Positions 1 through 8,213 of a stretch of 64,000 nucleotides of DNA are shown one piece after another. This stretch comes from Elusimicrobiota bacterium. Lineage in GTDB: Bacteria; Elusimicrobiota; Elusimicrobia; UBA1565. The notes under the pieces were generated by a model. The model was not told where the DNA came from. It saw only the letters and a list, made by a program, of their open reading frames with translations, and searched no databases. Numbering within the stretch: the stretch's first letter is position 1; every line of letters begins with the position of its first letter. The stretch covers positions 60,286-124,285 of the forward strand of contig DMEZ01000018.1 of the NCBI GenBank assembly GCA_003450735.1, written 5' to 3'. The position numbers were made by a program, and so were the translations under genes.

Positions 1-300
1 AGCGAGCGCACGCGCGAGATCGGCCTGCGCAAGGCGGTGGGCGCCGCGCGGCGGGCCATCCTCTCGCAGTTCCTCATCGAGTCGGCGGTGCTCTCCACGC
101 TGGGAGGGGTGATCGGGATCCTGCTCGGGGTGAGCGTCTCGCTCGTCCTCTCGAAGTTCGCGGGCTGGGCCGCGGTGGTCACCGCGCAGTCGATCCTGCT
201 CGCTTTCGTCTTCTCGGCGGGGGTCGGCGTGCTCTTCGGGTTCTGGCCCGCGCGCAAGGCGTCTTTGCTCTCCCCGATCGAAGCTCTGCGCTACGAGTAG
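1..300 (+). CDS. FtsX/MacB-type ABC transporter permease, C-terminal part
   Basis: The reading frame is open from the first base, so the 5' end lies outside the window. The visible 99 residues begin with SERTREIGLRKAVGA, the conserved segment that follows the periplasmic domain in MacB/LolC/FtsX permeases. Two hydrophobic helices follow (about residues 20-48 and 58-82), and the end WPARKAS-PIEALRYE is the usual C-terminus of the MacB family. The family exports lipoproteins, peptides or drugs with a separate ATPase, which is not visible here. The gene converges on the next one with only 3 bases between stops. The family call is firm; the substrate is unknown. Confidence 0.85.
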   Translation, partial: SERTREIGLRKAVGAARRAILSQFLIESAVLSTLGGVIGILLGVSVSLVLSKFAGWAAVVTAQSILLAFVFSAGVGVLFGFWPARKASLLSPIEALRYE

Positions 301-303
301 GCT

Positions 304-1659
304 CTAGGGCCGGCCCTTCCACTGCGGGGTCTGGTCCGCGTTGAACTCCCGCCGCGCCGTGTTGGCCACCTTCGGCGCCGCGTAGTCGAAGGCGGCCTTG
401 AAGTCGACGTCCCGGCGGCCCGCCTGCTCCCGGATGCCCTTGAGGAGGAAGTAGGTGAAGAGGCCGTGCCCCTTCTCCTGGTAGGTGTTGCTGATCTGGT
501 CGCCGGCGGCCGCGGCCAGGACCGCGAGCTTCTCCGGAAGGCCCTCGTCGAGGGCCGCGCTCACCAGGGGCCGCGCGCCCCGGGCCATGACGGAACGGCC
601 CCCCGCCCCGGAGAAGCAGCTGTCCATCGCGACCGTGATCCTCTTGGCGGGCAGCTTGGCGAGCTCCGCGTAGAGGCGCTTGAGGGGGTAGCCGGTCTTG
701 TCGAGGTAGGTCGGATCCCCGTCGTAAGGCACGAGGTAGGCGTCCCCCGTCTTCGGGTTGGGGGAGCCGTGGCCGGAGAAGTAGACGAAGACCTCGGCGT
801 CCTCCTCCACCCGGTTGGGCAGCCAGCTCTCGAAGTACTTCTCGAAGCCGCTCTTCGTGGCGTCGTCGTTGATGAGCGTCGCGACGTTGGCGTCCTCGAA
901 GCCGAGCGTCCGGGTCAGGTAGCTCGACACGAGCCGGGCGTCCGTGTCGGCGAAATCCGCCTCGGGCACGCCCTGGCGGTACTTCCGGATGCCGATGACC
1001 ACGGCGTAGGCCTTGTCCTTCTTGGGCGCCGAGCGCGCCGGGAGCTCGTCGACGTCCGAGCGCACGGCGGGAGCCGCCGCGGGGGCGGGCTTCTCCGCGC
1101 GAGCCGCCGCGGCACCTCCGGCAACGGCCTTCGCGAGGACGCCCTGGGACTCGAACGCGGGGCCGATCTGGCCCATCAGGGCGGCCAGGGCCCGCGTACA
1201 GCTGTCGTCGAAGGAGCTCGCGACGGCCATGGATGTCCCGTTCCCGAAAAGGGTGTCGTTCCAGAGCGGCTGTCCCGAGGGCGAGTCCAGCCGGAGGGCC
1301 AGATCGATCTCGCAGCCCGTGCCCATCCCGGAAGGGCCGCCCCAGGCCTTGACGATCGTCCCCTGGAGCACCGCGTCGGCTTGGCCGCGGTCCACGAGGG
1401 GCAGGCCCAGCCTCTCCAGCTCCGTGCGCAGAGCGTCCAGGACGCCCGTGACCAGCGGCGGACGGAACACCCCCTTGAGGACGGGGCCGGGCTGGATGAA
1501 CCCGGGCGTCTTGTCGTAGAGAGGGGACAGATGGATCCTCGGCAGCCGCTCCGCGCGCAGGGGCCTCGCCGGGGATCCCGGCTTGTACGACATCCTGATG
1601 CTGGTCGTGCAGCCGCAGAGCAGGGCGGCCGCGAGCGCCGTGAGCAGGCGCGCCTTCAC
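304..1659 (-). CDS. Caspase-fold (peptidase C14) lipoprotein
   Basis: A predicted 451-residue lipoprotein. A signal peptide ends in a lipobox with Cys17 (LCGC), so the protein should be anchored in a membrane facing the periplasm. Residues about 30-180 are an uncharacterised N-terminal domain, 180-215 an Ala/Pro linker, and 215-451 a caspase fold. The catalytic dyad is visible: His297 in YFSGHG and Cys348 in AMDSCFSG. Prokaryotic caspase homologues usually cut after basic residues or act as effectors of a sensor; the substrate here is unknown. The GTG start overlaps the stop of the upstream MEDS-PAS gene by four bases (GTGA), so translation is probably coupled. Confidence 0.85.
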   Translation of the reverse strand: MKARLLTALAAALLCGCTTSIRMSYKPGSPARPLRAERLPRIHLSPLYDKTPGFIQPGPVLKGVFRPPLVTGVLDALRTELERLGLPLVDRGQADAVLQGTIVKAWGGPSGMGTGCEIDLALRLDSPSGQPLWNDTLFGNGTSMAVASSFDDSCTRALAALMGQIGPAFESQGVLAKAVAGGAAAARAEKPAPAAAPAVRSDVDELPARSAPKKDKAYAVVIGIRKYRQGVPEADFADTDARLVSSYLTRTLGFEDANVATLINDDATKSGFEKYFESWLPNRVEEDAEVFVYFSGHGSPNPKTGDAYLVPYDGDPTYLDKTGYPLKRLYAELAKLPAKRITVAMDSCFSGAGGRSVMARGARPLVSAALDEGLPEKLAVLAAAAGDQISNTYQEKGHGLFTYFLLKGIREQAGRRDVDFKAAFDYAAPKVANTARREFNADQTPQWKGRP

Positions 1660-2711
1660 GCCGAAAGCTCTACGCAGAGGAGCAGGTCGCCGTGCGAGGC
1701 CCCGCGGACGTCGATCTTCGCGCCATGGACGCGGGCGCGCACCGGATGCGAATCCTTATGCAGGAGGACGGCGTCGGCGGCGTCGCGCGAGCGCGCGACG
1801 TCGAGGCCCCGCAGGCGCGACATCAGCGCCCCCCGCGACTCCTCCTCGACGAGGATGCCGAAAGGCTCGCCGATGAGGTCCTCGCGCCGGTAGCCCAGCA
1901 GCTCCTGGCAGCGCCGGTTGCAGTCGATGATCCGCAGTCTTTCGCTCAGCACGAAGACCGCCATCGGCACGGCCTCGCAGAGCGTCCGGTAGCGGCCCTC
2001 GATCTCCGAGTGGGCGCGGATGAGCAGCTCGTGCTCGGCCAGGTTGTCGAGCACCCAGGACGTCTCGTTCTCGCGGTACTCCCGGGCCATGAACTTGCTC
2101 GAGTCCGCGTAGTAGAAGTTCCGCAAAAGCATCCCGTGCCAGATGTGGAAGGGGTGCGTCCTGAGCGCGTCCCGCAAGAGCTCCGGCGGGAAGCGGCCCT
2201 TGTTGAACTGGCAGGCGAGGATGCAGTCGTGGTCCTGGGCCAATCCGTTGAGCATCGCCTCGTATTCCATCAGGCGCTCGATCCCGGGCGTCTTCCCCAG
2301 GGCCCAGGTCATCTCGCCCGCCGTGCGCAGGGCCGTGAATCCCTCGCTCTTGGCCTGGCGGATCGCCTCCTTGAGGAAGGCGCACATCTCGTCCGGGTCG
2401 AAGCGCCCGCTCCTCAGGTAGGAGTCGGCCTTGCCGACGATGACCAGGGCCTTCTTGGCCACCCAGGCGTCGAAGTCCGGCCAGGCTTGGCGCATGCGCC
2501 GCTCCACCTTGGCCGCGGTGTTGTCGTCGGCGACGTAGACGCACTTCTCGCGGGACTCGAGCCCCTTCCGGATGTAGGGCAGGATCGCGTCGAACTGCTC
2601 CTCCGGGGTCTCGTAGATCAGGCAGATGTGGTCGTGGAGCCTCAGCGCGAGCAGGTCCTCGCAAGTGGAACTGCAGAAGTGTCGATGGGAAACGACCTTG
2701 TCGATAGGCAT
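1656..2711 (-). CDS. MEDS domain - PAS domain sensor protein
   Basis: A 351-residue soluble protein. Residues about 25-190 match the MEDS (DcmR-type) sensory domain, including HDHICLIYETPEEQF and a later ACQFNKGRFPPELL segment. Residues about 235-335 form a PAS domain (VPMAVFVLSERLRIIDCN, GYRREDLIGEPF). There is no kinase, GGDEF or DNA-binding output domain. I chose ATG at 2711 because GGAGG lies 8 bases upstream and a promoter sits just before it. A longer frame from TTG at 2768 would start inside the -35 box. The coupling to the caspase-like lipoprotein suggests signal input to it, but the two proteins should be on opposite sides of the membrane. Confidence 0.8.
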   Translation of the reverse strand: MPIDKVVSHRHFCSSTCEDLLALRLHDHICLIYETPEEQFDAILPYIRKGLESREKCVYVADDNTAAKVERRMRQAWPDFDAWVAKKALVIVGKADSYLRSGRFDPDEMCAFLKEAIRQAKSEGFTALRTAGEMTWALGKTPGIERLMEYEAMLNGLAQDHDCILACQFNKGRFPPELLRDALRTHPFHIWHGMLLRNFYYADSSKFMAREYRENETSWVLDNLAEHELLIRAHSEIEGRYRTLCEAVPMAVFVLSERLRIIDCNRRCQELLGYRREDLIGEPFGILVEEESRGALMSRLRGLDVARSRDAADAVLLHKDSHPVRARVHGAKIDVRGASHGDLLLCVELSA

Positions 2712-2740
2712 ACAGCGTACCTCCGCAAAGGGCTCCTGCC

Positions 2741-2768
2741 ATTGTAGCTCTTGGCTGGAAAAAATCAA
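2741..2768 (-). promoter_or_regulatory. Sigma70-type promoter of the MEDS-PAS/caspase pair
   Basis: On the minus strand TTGATT (2763-2768) is followed after 16 bases by TACAAT (2741-2746). Transcription would begin near 2734, giving a leader of about 23 bases that carries the GGAGG site of the ATG at 2711. This places the MEDS-PAS and caspase genes in a transcription unit separate from the transglutaminase operon that ends at 2775. Confidence 0.55.
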
Positions 2769-2774
2769 CCGGGA

Positions 2775-5513
2775 TCAAGGCCCGAAGCGGCCCGAGCGAT
2801 AGTAGCGGACATATTCGTCCCTGACGATGGCCTGATGGCCGTAGACGGACTTCTCGAAGAGTGCGAGCGCCTTATCGGGCGGCTGGACACCCGGGTCGTC
2901 CTTGCGGATGCGCTCCACGATCTGGCGGGCAGTGAGGTTCGCGGCGGCGAATCCGCGCCTTCCGGAGAACTCGCGGAATTCCCGTTCGATCTCCGAGCCG
3001 TAGTCGATGATGCTCAAGGCCTTCGCCACGCGCCGTCCCGCGTGCTTGATCTCCAGGAGGTATTCGCCTTTTTCGCGGGGCACCGCCCGCTCCACGCCGT
3101 TCACGGTGAGGACTGCCGCCGCCCCTTCCGGCTTCACCACCACGACCTCGAGAGGAGGGTCCGCCGCGCCCCAGAACAGCGGGAGGTCCGGCTCGATCTG
3201 AGGGAACCGGATATCGAGGCCCGATGGGCCTTCCGCCGGCTCCGCGGCGAGCCCGCCGACGGTCCGGGACTCCGGCATGTCCGCAATCGAGCGTGCCGAG
3301 GAGCCCCATCGCCGCCGCGCGGCCCAGCCCGCCAGCGCGGCGGCGAGCGCCGCCGCGAGGCCGTAGGGCCAACCCTTCCCCTTGGCATGGCCGAGTCCCT
3401 GATCGCGGCCCATTTCAGGAGCGCTGCGTTTCCCGGCGCCGGCGGCGGCGACCACGGCCTCCGCTTTGGCCTCGTCATACACCGGGGTAGCGGAAAAGAC
3501 AGCGGCGATGCGGTGTCCCCCGCCGTCGATGGGGAGAAGTTCCTCGAACGCGCCGTCGCCGCCGGCCGAGATCCGGAAGGGCTTGCCCCCGTCGATCGAG
3601 AGCGCCACCCGTCCATTCGCGACCGGCTTGCCGGCGTCATCTTCCAGCCGCCCGCTCAGCCTCAACCCCTCGCCGGAGCGGGAAGCGCTCAGCGCCAGCG
3701 CGACCCTGGCGCGGATGACGATCTCCGGGTCGCTGTCCGAGCAGGTATAGTCTTTGTCGCCGCTGTAGCGCGCCAGCAGCTGGAACCGTCCGAGCTTGAA
3801 CCCCCGCCCCACGGAAACCGTGATCCGATAGTTGCCGGCTTCGTCGATGACGCCCTGCCCGATCCGGATCCCCTGCTTCTTGTCCTTGTCCGTGAGGTAG
3901 AGCACGACCTCGGCCTTGCCGGCCGGCTTGCCGTCCAGCGTCCGGACCGTCCCGGCGACGAGGGGCTTCTCATCGCGCCGGAAGTCGGAAGGGTGGACCA
4001 GGATCTGCGTCTCCGTGGGGATCTTCTTCTTCAGGCCCGATGCCTTGCCTGAGCAGGTGCAGGACGGCTGCGCAGGCCCTCCGGCCGTGGGCTCGAACTC
4101 GACCCACCCCTGCCCCGGAAAATAGACCTCGACCCAGGCGTGAGGGATGGTCAAGACGACGGACCGGGTCATAGCGCTCCAAGGGCCCGGCGCGAACCCG
4201 CCGACGACCCGGGACGGGATCCCGATGCTCCGCAGGAGGACGGCCATGGCAGACGAGAAATAGGTGCAATACCCTCTCTTGATGTCGAACAGGAAGAAAT
4301 CCACCCCGTTCCTGCCCCTGGGAGTGGCCGGAGGATCGAGCGTGTATCGGTACTCCCCGCTCCCTCCGAGGAAGGCTTCGATCTTCCTCGCCCGGTCGAA
4401 GTGGTTGGATTCGCCGGCCGTGACGCTCAGCGCCAACTCGCGGATGCGGGACGGTGTCCCGGGCGGCAATTGCAGGTAGCGTTCCCGGATATCGTTCGAG
4501 TAGTCTTCGGAAGCGCCGCGAATGTCCTCCGCTGAGTATTGCCTGACCATGGAGGAAGCCGTGTAGCGCGCCCCCGCCATGAGCGGAGCGCCCACGGAGA
4601 ACCCCAGGGAAGCCTCATCGAACGACACCGGGGCATCGCCCGCGCAGACCTTCGACGGGAACAGCGGCGCCGGCAGCTGCGTGAAGCTCCCGCCCGGCAG
4701 GACCTTGGCGGAGATGTCCAGCCGCGTGGAATCCGGACCGTCCTCCAGCAAGGCGGAGCGGCAGTCCACGCGCCGCAGGGCTCCGGGCCGCTGAGACCAG
4801 CCTTGACCGTCGAAGGTGTCGTAGGAGGCCGCGCGCCAGTAGCGGGGCTCGGCCGACTCGATCTCGAGGACGGGCGTATCGGGCAGGACGGTCGGCCCTG
4901 AAAGGCTCGGCCCCCCCGCGCCGCCATGGGATGACCGCCTTTGCGCCGGCTTCTCCGCTTCCGGCCGGGTCTCCCGGGGCGGTTCGGTGCCGGAGGCGGC
5001 GTGGACCCCGTCTCCGGAGAAGCGGGCCTCGAGCCGGGATCGGCCCGGCTTGGCGCCGGCCGGGACGGAGATGACGATTTTGAAGACGCCCTTGGAGTCC
5101 GTCCTGCCTTCCCCGACCTGGACATCCTCGCCGCCCTCCTCGCCGGTCAGGAATATCGAGACGGCGCCGTTCCCCACCGGGCGGCCGTCGACGCGGCGGA
5201 CGCTGCCCTCGATCGTCGGGGACTCCTTGCGGTAGAGGCTCGCCGGGAACCGCGATATCTTGATCTGCGTCGGGACCGGCGCCCCGGCCGGAGCGCTCTT
5301 CAATGCATCCCGGAGGTCCTCCTCTTTCGGGCCCGACGACCGAGGCCTCGCCGGCGCCCCAGGGCAGGGCAGGATCGGTTCGAGCGGCCCCAGGCCCCTC
5401 AGGGAAGTCTTCACGCGCGTTCCCGGAAACCAGGTCCGGGCGCGCCGGCCCTCCAGGCGTGGGCTCGAATTCGACCCACCCCTGCCCCGGAAAATAGACC
5501 TCGACCCAGGCAT
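2775..5513 (-). CDS. Transglutaminase/Ig-like membrane protein, 3' part of a frameshifted gene
   Basis: The frame holds, in order: a low-quality leader (to about 5400), a bacterial Ig-like domain, a second transglutaminase-like (TgpA-type) domain with the Cys region FDIKRGYCTYFSSAMAVLL and the His region IPHAWVEVYF, two more Ig-like domains, one membrane helix (GLAAALAAALAGWAARRRW) and a cytoplasmic tail resembling DUF4129 (LTARQIVERI, FEKSVYGHQ). The ATG at 5513 lies inside the first transglutaminase domain of the other frame, has no Shine-Dalgarno sequence and gives no signal peptide, so it is probably not a real start. I read this as the continuation of the gene starting at 6489, separated from it by one frameshift. 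It is the last gene of the MoxR-DUF58 operon. Confidence 0.75.
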   Translation of the reverse strand: MPGSRSIFRGRGGSNSSPRLEGRRARTWFPGTRVKTSLRGLGPLEPILPCPGAPARPRSSGPKEEDLRDALKSAPAGAPVPTQIKISRFPASLYRKESPTIEGSVRRVDGRPVGNGAVSIFLTGEEGGEDVQVGEGRTDSKGVFKIVISVPAGAKPGRSRLEARFSGDGVHAASGTEPPRETRPEAEKPAQRRSSHGGAGGPSLSGPTVLPDTPVLEIESAEPRYWRAASYDTFDGQGWSQRPGALRRVDCRSALLEDGPDSTRLDISAKVLPGGSFTQLPAPLFPSKVCAGDAPVSFDEASLGFSVGAPLMAGARYTASSMVRQYSAEDIRGASEDYSNDIRERYLQLPPGTPSRIRELALSVTAGESNHFDRARKIEAFLGGSGEYRYTLDPPATPRGRNGVDFFLFDIKRGYCTYFSSAMAVLLRSIGIPSRVVGGFAPGPWSAMTRSVVLTIPHAWVEVYFPGQGWVEFEPTAGGPAQPSCTCSGKASGLKKKIPTETQILVHPSDFRRDEKPLVAGTVRTLDGKPAGKAEVVLYLTDKDKKQGIRIGQGVIDEAGNYRITVSVGRGFKLGRFQLLARYSGDKDYTCSDSDPEIVIRARVALALSASRSGEGLRLSGRLEDDAGKPVANGRVALSIDGGKPFRISAGGDGAFEELLPIDGGGHRIAAVFSATPVYDEAKAEAVVAAAGAGKRSAPEMGRDQGLGHAKGKGWPYGLAAALAAALAGWAARRRWGSSARSIADMPESRTVGGLAAEPAEGPSGLDIRFPQIEPDLPLFWGAADPPLEVVVVKPEGAAAVLTVNGVERAVPREKGEYLLEIKHAGRRVAKALSIIDYGSEIEREFREFSGRRGFAAANLTARQIVERIRKDDPGVQPPDKALALFEKSVYGHQAIVRDEYVRYYRSGRFGP

Positions 5514-6337
5514 GAGGGAGGGTCAAGGCGACGGACCGGGTCCTGGCATTCCAGGGGCCCGGCGCGAACCCGCTGACGACCCGGGACGGGATCCCGATGC
5601 TCCGCAGGAGGACGGCCATGGCCGACGAGAAATAGGAGCAATACCCTCTCTTGATGTCGAACAGGAAGAAGTCCACCCCGTTCCTGCCCCTGGGAGTGGC
5701 CGGAGGGTCGAGCGTGTAGGGGTACTTCCCGCCGCGTCCAAGGAAGGCTTCGATCCTCCTCGCCCGGTCGAATTGGTTGGATTCGCCGGCCGTGACGCTC
5801 AGCGCCAGCTCGCGGATGCGGGACGGGGTCCCGGGCGGCAATTGCAGGTAGTGTTCCCGGACCTCGGGCGAGTAGTCTTCGGAAGCGCCGCGCAGGGTCT
5901 CCGCGGAATAGCGTTTGACCAAGGAGGAAGCCGTGTAGCGCGCCCCCGCCGTGAGCGGAGAGCCCACGGAGAGACCCAGGGAGCTCTCGTCGAACGACAC
6001 CGGGGCATCGCCCGCGCAGACCTTCGACGGGGACAGCGGCACCGGCAGCTGCGTGAAGCTCCCCCCCGGCAGGACCTTGGCGGAGATGTCCAGGCGCCTG
6101 GCATCCGGGCCGCTCTCCCTCAAGGCGTCGCGGCAGTCCACGCGCCGGGGGACTCCAGAGCTTTGAGACCAGCCTTGGCCGTCGAAGGTGTCGTAGGAGG
6201 CCGCGCGCCAATAGCGGGGTTCGGCCGACTCGATCTCGAGGACGGGCGCGGCGGGCAGGACGGTCGGCCCCGCCAGGCGCGGCGGCCCCATGCCGCCATG
6301 GGAGAGCCCTCTCTGCCCCGGCTTCTCCGCTTCCTGC
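4087..6337 (-). repeat. Tandem duplication of an ~880-bp transglutaminase module
   Basis: The stretches 4087-4965 and 5459-6337 are close copies, roughly 90% identical by eye, at a constant offset of 1,372 bases. The copies cover the complete transglutaminase domain from EAEKP to WVEFEPT. Because 1,372 is not a multiple of three, the two copies lie in different reading frames. The indel must therefore sit in the spacer between them, not in the duplicated domains. Confidence 0.85.
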
Positions 6338-6489
6338 CGGGCGGGAGAAACCTCCTTCCTGGCGAAACGCGCTTCCTGGAGGAGAGCCGTGTCCTTGGGG
6401 GAAAAGCGCAGCAGCGGGCCCGCGCCGATGCAGAGTCCGGCGAACGCGAGCAGCGCCAGCGCGATCCGGCGTATCTCAGCTCGTCCCAA
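4615..6489 (-). CDS. Transglutaminase-like membrane protein, 5' part of a frameshifted gene
   Basis: The TTG start at 6489 is preceded by GGAGG with a 6-base gap and overlaps the previous gene by 14 bases. Residues 5-30 form a signal anchor. Residues about 50-390 form a TgpA-type transglutaminase domain with RGYCSYFSSAMAVLL (Cys) and LPHAWVEVYF (His). Sensible coding ends near 5400; the open frame runs on to 4615 only as an out-of-frame shadow of the downstream part. A full protein would be about 1,240 residues (TG-Ig-TG-Ig-Ig-TM-DUF4129-like). MoxR-DUF58-transglutaminase operons are widespread and are thought to act in envelope assembly or stress. Whether this copy is broken, recoded or misassembled cannot be told here. 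Confidence 0.7.
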   Translation of the reverse strand: MGRAEIRRIALALLAFAGLCIGAGPLLRFSPKDTALLQEARFARKEVSPARQEAEKPGQRGLSHGGMGPPRLAGPTVLPAAPVLEIESAEPRYWRAASYDTFDGQGWSQSSGVPRRVDCRDALRESGPDARRLDISAKVLPGGSFTQLPVPLSPSKVCAGDAPVSFDESSLGLSVGSPLTAGARYTASSLVKRYSAETLRGASEDYSPEVREHYLQLPPGTPSRIRELALSVTAGESNQFDRARRIEAFLGRGGKYPYTLDPPATPRGRNGVDFFLFDIKRGYCSYFSSAMAVLLRSIGIPSRVVSGFAPGPWNARTRSVALTLPHAWVEVYFPGQGWVEFEPTPGGPARPDLVSGNAREDFPEGPGAARTDPALPWGAGEASVVGPERGGPPGCIEERSGRGAGPDADQDIAVPGEPLPQGVPDDRGQRPPRRRPPGGERRRLDIPDRRGGRRGCPGRGRQDGLQGRLQNRHLRPGRRQAGPIPARGPLLRRRGPRRLRHRTAPGDPAGSGEAGAKAVIPWRRGGAEPFRADRPARYARPRDRVGRAPLLARGLLRHLRRSRLVSAARSPAARGLPLRLAGGRSGFHAAGHLRQGPAGRELHAAAGAAVPVEGLRGRCPGVVR

Positions 6490-7558
6490 CGCGCCCCTCC
6501 CATCGAGCGATCAGCCTGAGCCTGGCCCTCTTGTTCGAGCGGGCGAGGTACGGATCGATGATGAAATAGGACAATAGGAGCCCCGGCAGGGCCCCCGCCG
6601 CTCCGACCAGGATCAGGCCGAACCCCGTCGGCATCTCTCCTCCCGCAGCGAGATAACAGCCGAGAAGGAGAGTCGTCGTCGACAGGGCGACCCAGGCCGG
6701 GAGGATGGTCCTATCGTGGTAGGCTTCGAGCCAGCGGGTCGGAAGACCCTGCGACGAGAACTCCATCGACAGGGCGTTTTTTTCCCCCAGTTCCACGAAG
6801 GCCCGCGCGGCCCGGAGGCAGGCCGTGAACTTCTCGTCGGCATGGAACTCGGCGGGGACATGATGATGGCGGCCCCATCCGTTCGGCGGCGCACCCTGGG
6901 AGCGCTCTTCGACCGGCAGCGCCCAGGCCAGAAGCCTGGTCAGGAGGTAGGCCGCCAGGATCGCGATGACGGACCACAGGACGATCGCCTCCGCCTCCAA
7001 AACGGTCCTCAGGATCGCGTCGGGCTGGAGGGAACGTTCGGGCGACGCCGAGGACACGAGCGGAAGGCGGCCCGTCAACGCCCGATGATACGACGGGAAG
7101 GCGTCCCCCCCCAGACGGAGGAGAAGCGCGTAAAGGACGCAGACGCCGGCCAGCGTGCCCAGAGCGATCAGCGGGAGCAGCCTTCCTATCGCCGGCTTCG
7201 CGCCGTTCCCCTTCGCCGGCGAGGCGCTTTCGCCGGGGGCGCCGATGGGCTCGTCTCCGGAGAGTTCGCGGAGCTTGTCGATCTCATATTCGTCGAACCA
7301 GACTCCGGCGCACGTGGAGCACCGGTCCAGCGTCAGGCGGCCCTTGAACAGGCGGCCCCGCACCATGCGCTTGCGGCACACGGGGCACCGCAGCGGCCCC
7401 GTCAAAGGCAAGGCCAGTTTCACCGGCTTGCGCAGGGACGCGGCGGGGCTGAACGAGCCGAAGCATCTCATGCAGCCTTCGATGCGGACGCCGTTGACCG
7501 TCGAGGCGAGCAGGTCGCAGCCGCAGACGGGGCATTTCATGGCGCTCTCAGGGGACAC
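6476..7558 (-). CDS. Double zinc-ribbon (TFIIB-type) membrane protein
   Basis: Residues 9-30 (CPVCGCDL...CMRCFGSF) and 58-88 (CPVCRKRM...CSTCAGVWFDEYE) are two zf-TFIIB ribbons with CxxC pairs. About four hydrophobic helices follow (roughly 130-155, 185-215, 270-290, 300-320) with a soluble loop between. The annotated GTG start is one base after the stop of the upstream gene; ATG at 7540, six codons in, is equally plausible and begins directly with the first ribbon. The protein is encoded between the DUF58 and transglutaminase genes and probably works in the same membrane complex. No specific function is known to me. Confidence 0.7.
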   Translation of the reverse strand: MSPESAMKCPVCGCDLLASTVNGVRIEGCMRCFGSFSPAASLRKPVKLALPLTGPLRCPVCRKRMVRGRLFKGRLTLDRCSTCAGVWFDEYEIDKLRELSGDEPIGAPGESASPAKGNGAKPAIGRLLPLIALGTLAGVCVLYALLLRLGGDAFPSYHRALTGRLPLVSSASPERSLQPDAILRTVLEAEAIVLWSVIAILAAYLLTRLLAWALPVEERSQGAPPNGWGRHHHVPAEFHADEKFTACLRAARAFVELGEKNALSMEFSSQGLPTRWLEAYHDRTILPAWVALSTTTLLLGCYLAAGGEMPTGFGLILVGAAGALPGLLLSYFIIDPYLARSNKRARLRLIARWEGRVGTS

Positions 7559-7559
7559 A

Positions 7560-8213
7560 TCATGCCAGCAGCGCGAGGCAGCAGGCCGCCGCCCCGCCTA
7601 GGAGCAGAAGCCCGCCCGTCTGGAAGACGGCCAGGAAGCAGGAGACCCCCTCGATGTCCCGCTCCTCGGCGCCGGACCGGCGCAGTTCCTCACGAACGGC
7701 ATGGAAGCGGTGCAGCACGAACAGAGCCCAGGCGCCGAAGACCACGAGGAAGATCATCCCCGGTCCGTCCGCGTTGAATCGCGGCCAGGGCGGGGAGAGG
7801 CCCAGCAGTTCCCACCACTTCAGCCGGCTGTGATTGAGGAAGACGCCGCTGAAGAGCAGGCGTGTCGAGACGAAGCCGGCGACCAGGGCCATGAAGGCCG
7901 TGTCCGAGACCAAAGCGATGCAGAGCGCCAGAGAGGATACGGCCGCGATCTCGACCGCGGCGGGAACGGCCGGCACGAGCCGTATGCTGCCGAAGAGGAA
8001 ATACTCGGAGAGCGCATCCCCGAACGGCACTCCGACGACCCAACACAGCAGGGATCCGACGGCCATAGTCCCCAGGAAGTCCGGCGAGATGATCCGGATG
8101 AGGAGACTCCGAAGGGTCTCGAGGAGCCGGAGGAAGAGGCCCCGAAGGGCCGCGAGGAGCCGGAGAAGGATGTCCTGAAGGGCCGCGAGGATCTCCCGGT
8201 ACTCCGTCCTCAT
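7560..8213 (-). CDS. Polytopic membrane protein of the MoxR-DUF58 operon
   Basis: A 217-residue protein starting ATGA in overlap with the DUF58 stop. Residues 8-44 are an amphipathic Leu/Arg-rich helix built from an 11-residue repeat (LLRLLAALRG, LFLRLLETLRS). About five membrane segments follow (near 48-66, 85-108, 110-130, 155-172, 195-215). I recognise no family. Its place between DUF58 and the zinc-ribbon gene implies a structural part in the same system. Confidence 0.6.
   Translation of the reverse strand: MRTEYREILAALQDILLRLLAALRGLFLRLLETLRSLLIRIISPDFLGTMAVGSLLCWVVGVPFGDALSEYFLFGSIRLVPAVPAAVEIAAVSSLALCIALVSDTAFMALVAGFVSTRLLFSGVFLNHSRLKWWELLGLSPPWPRFNADGPGMIFLVVFGAWALFVLHRFHAVREELRRSGAEERDIEGVSCFLAVFQTGGLLLLGGAAACCLALLA
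8105..8198 (-). repeat. 33-bp tandem repeat inside the membrane-protein gene
   Basis: About three imperfect copies of a 33-base unit containing GAAGGGnnnCGAGGA occur near the 5' end of the gene. They encode the 11-residue amphipathic repeat L-x-x-R-L-L-x-x-L-R-x. Confidence 0.6.

Noticed and set aside
466..1893. Long plus-strand open frame antisense to the caspase lipoprotein
   Set aside because: Arg/Gly/Val-rich low-complexity translation with no domain; a typical shadow frame in GC-rich DNA. The same applies to many other antisense frames in the window.
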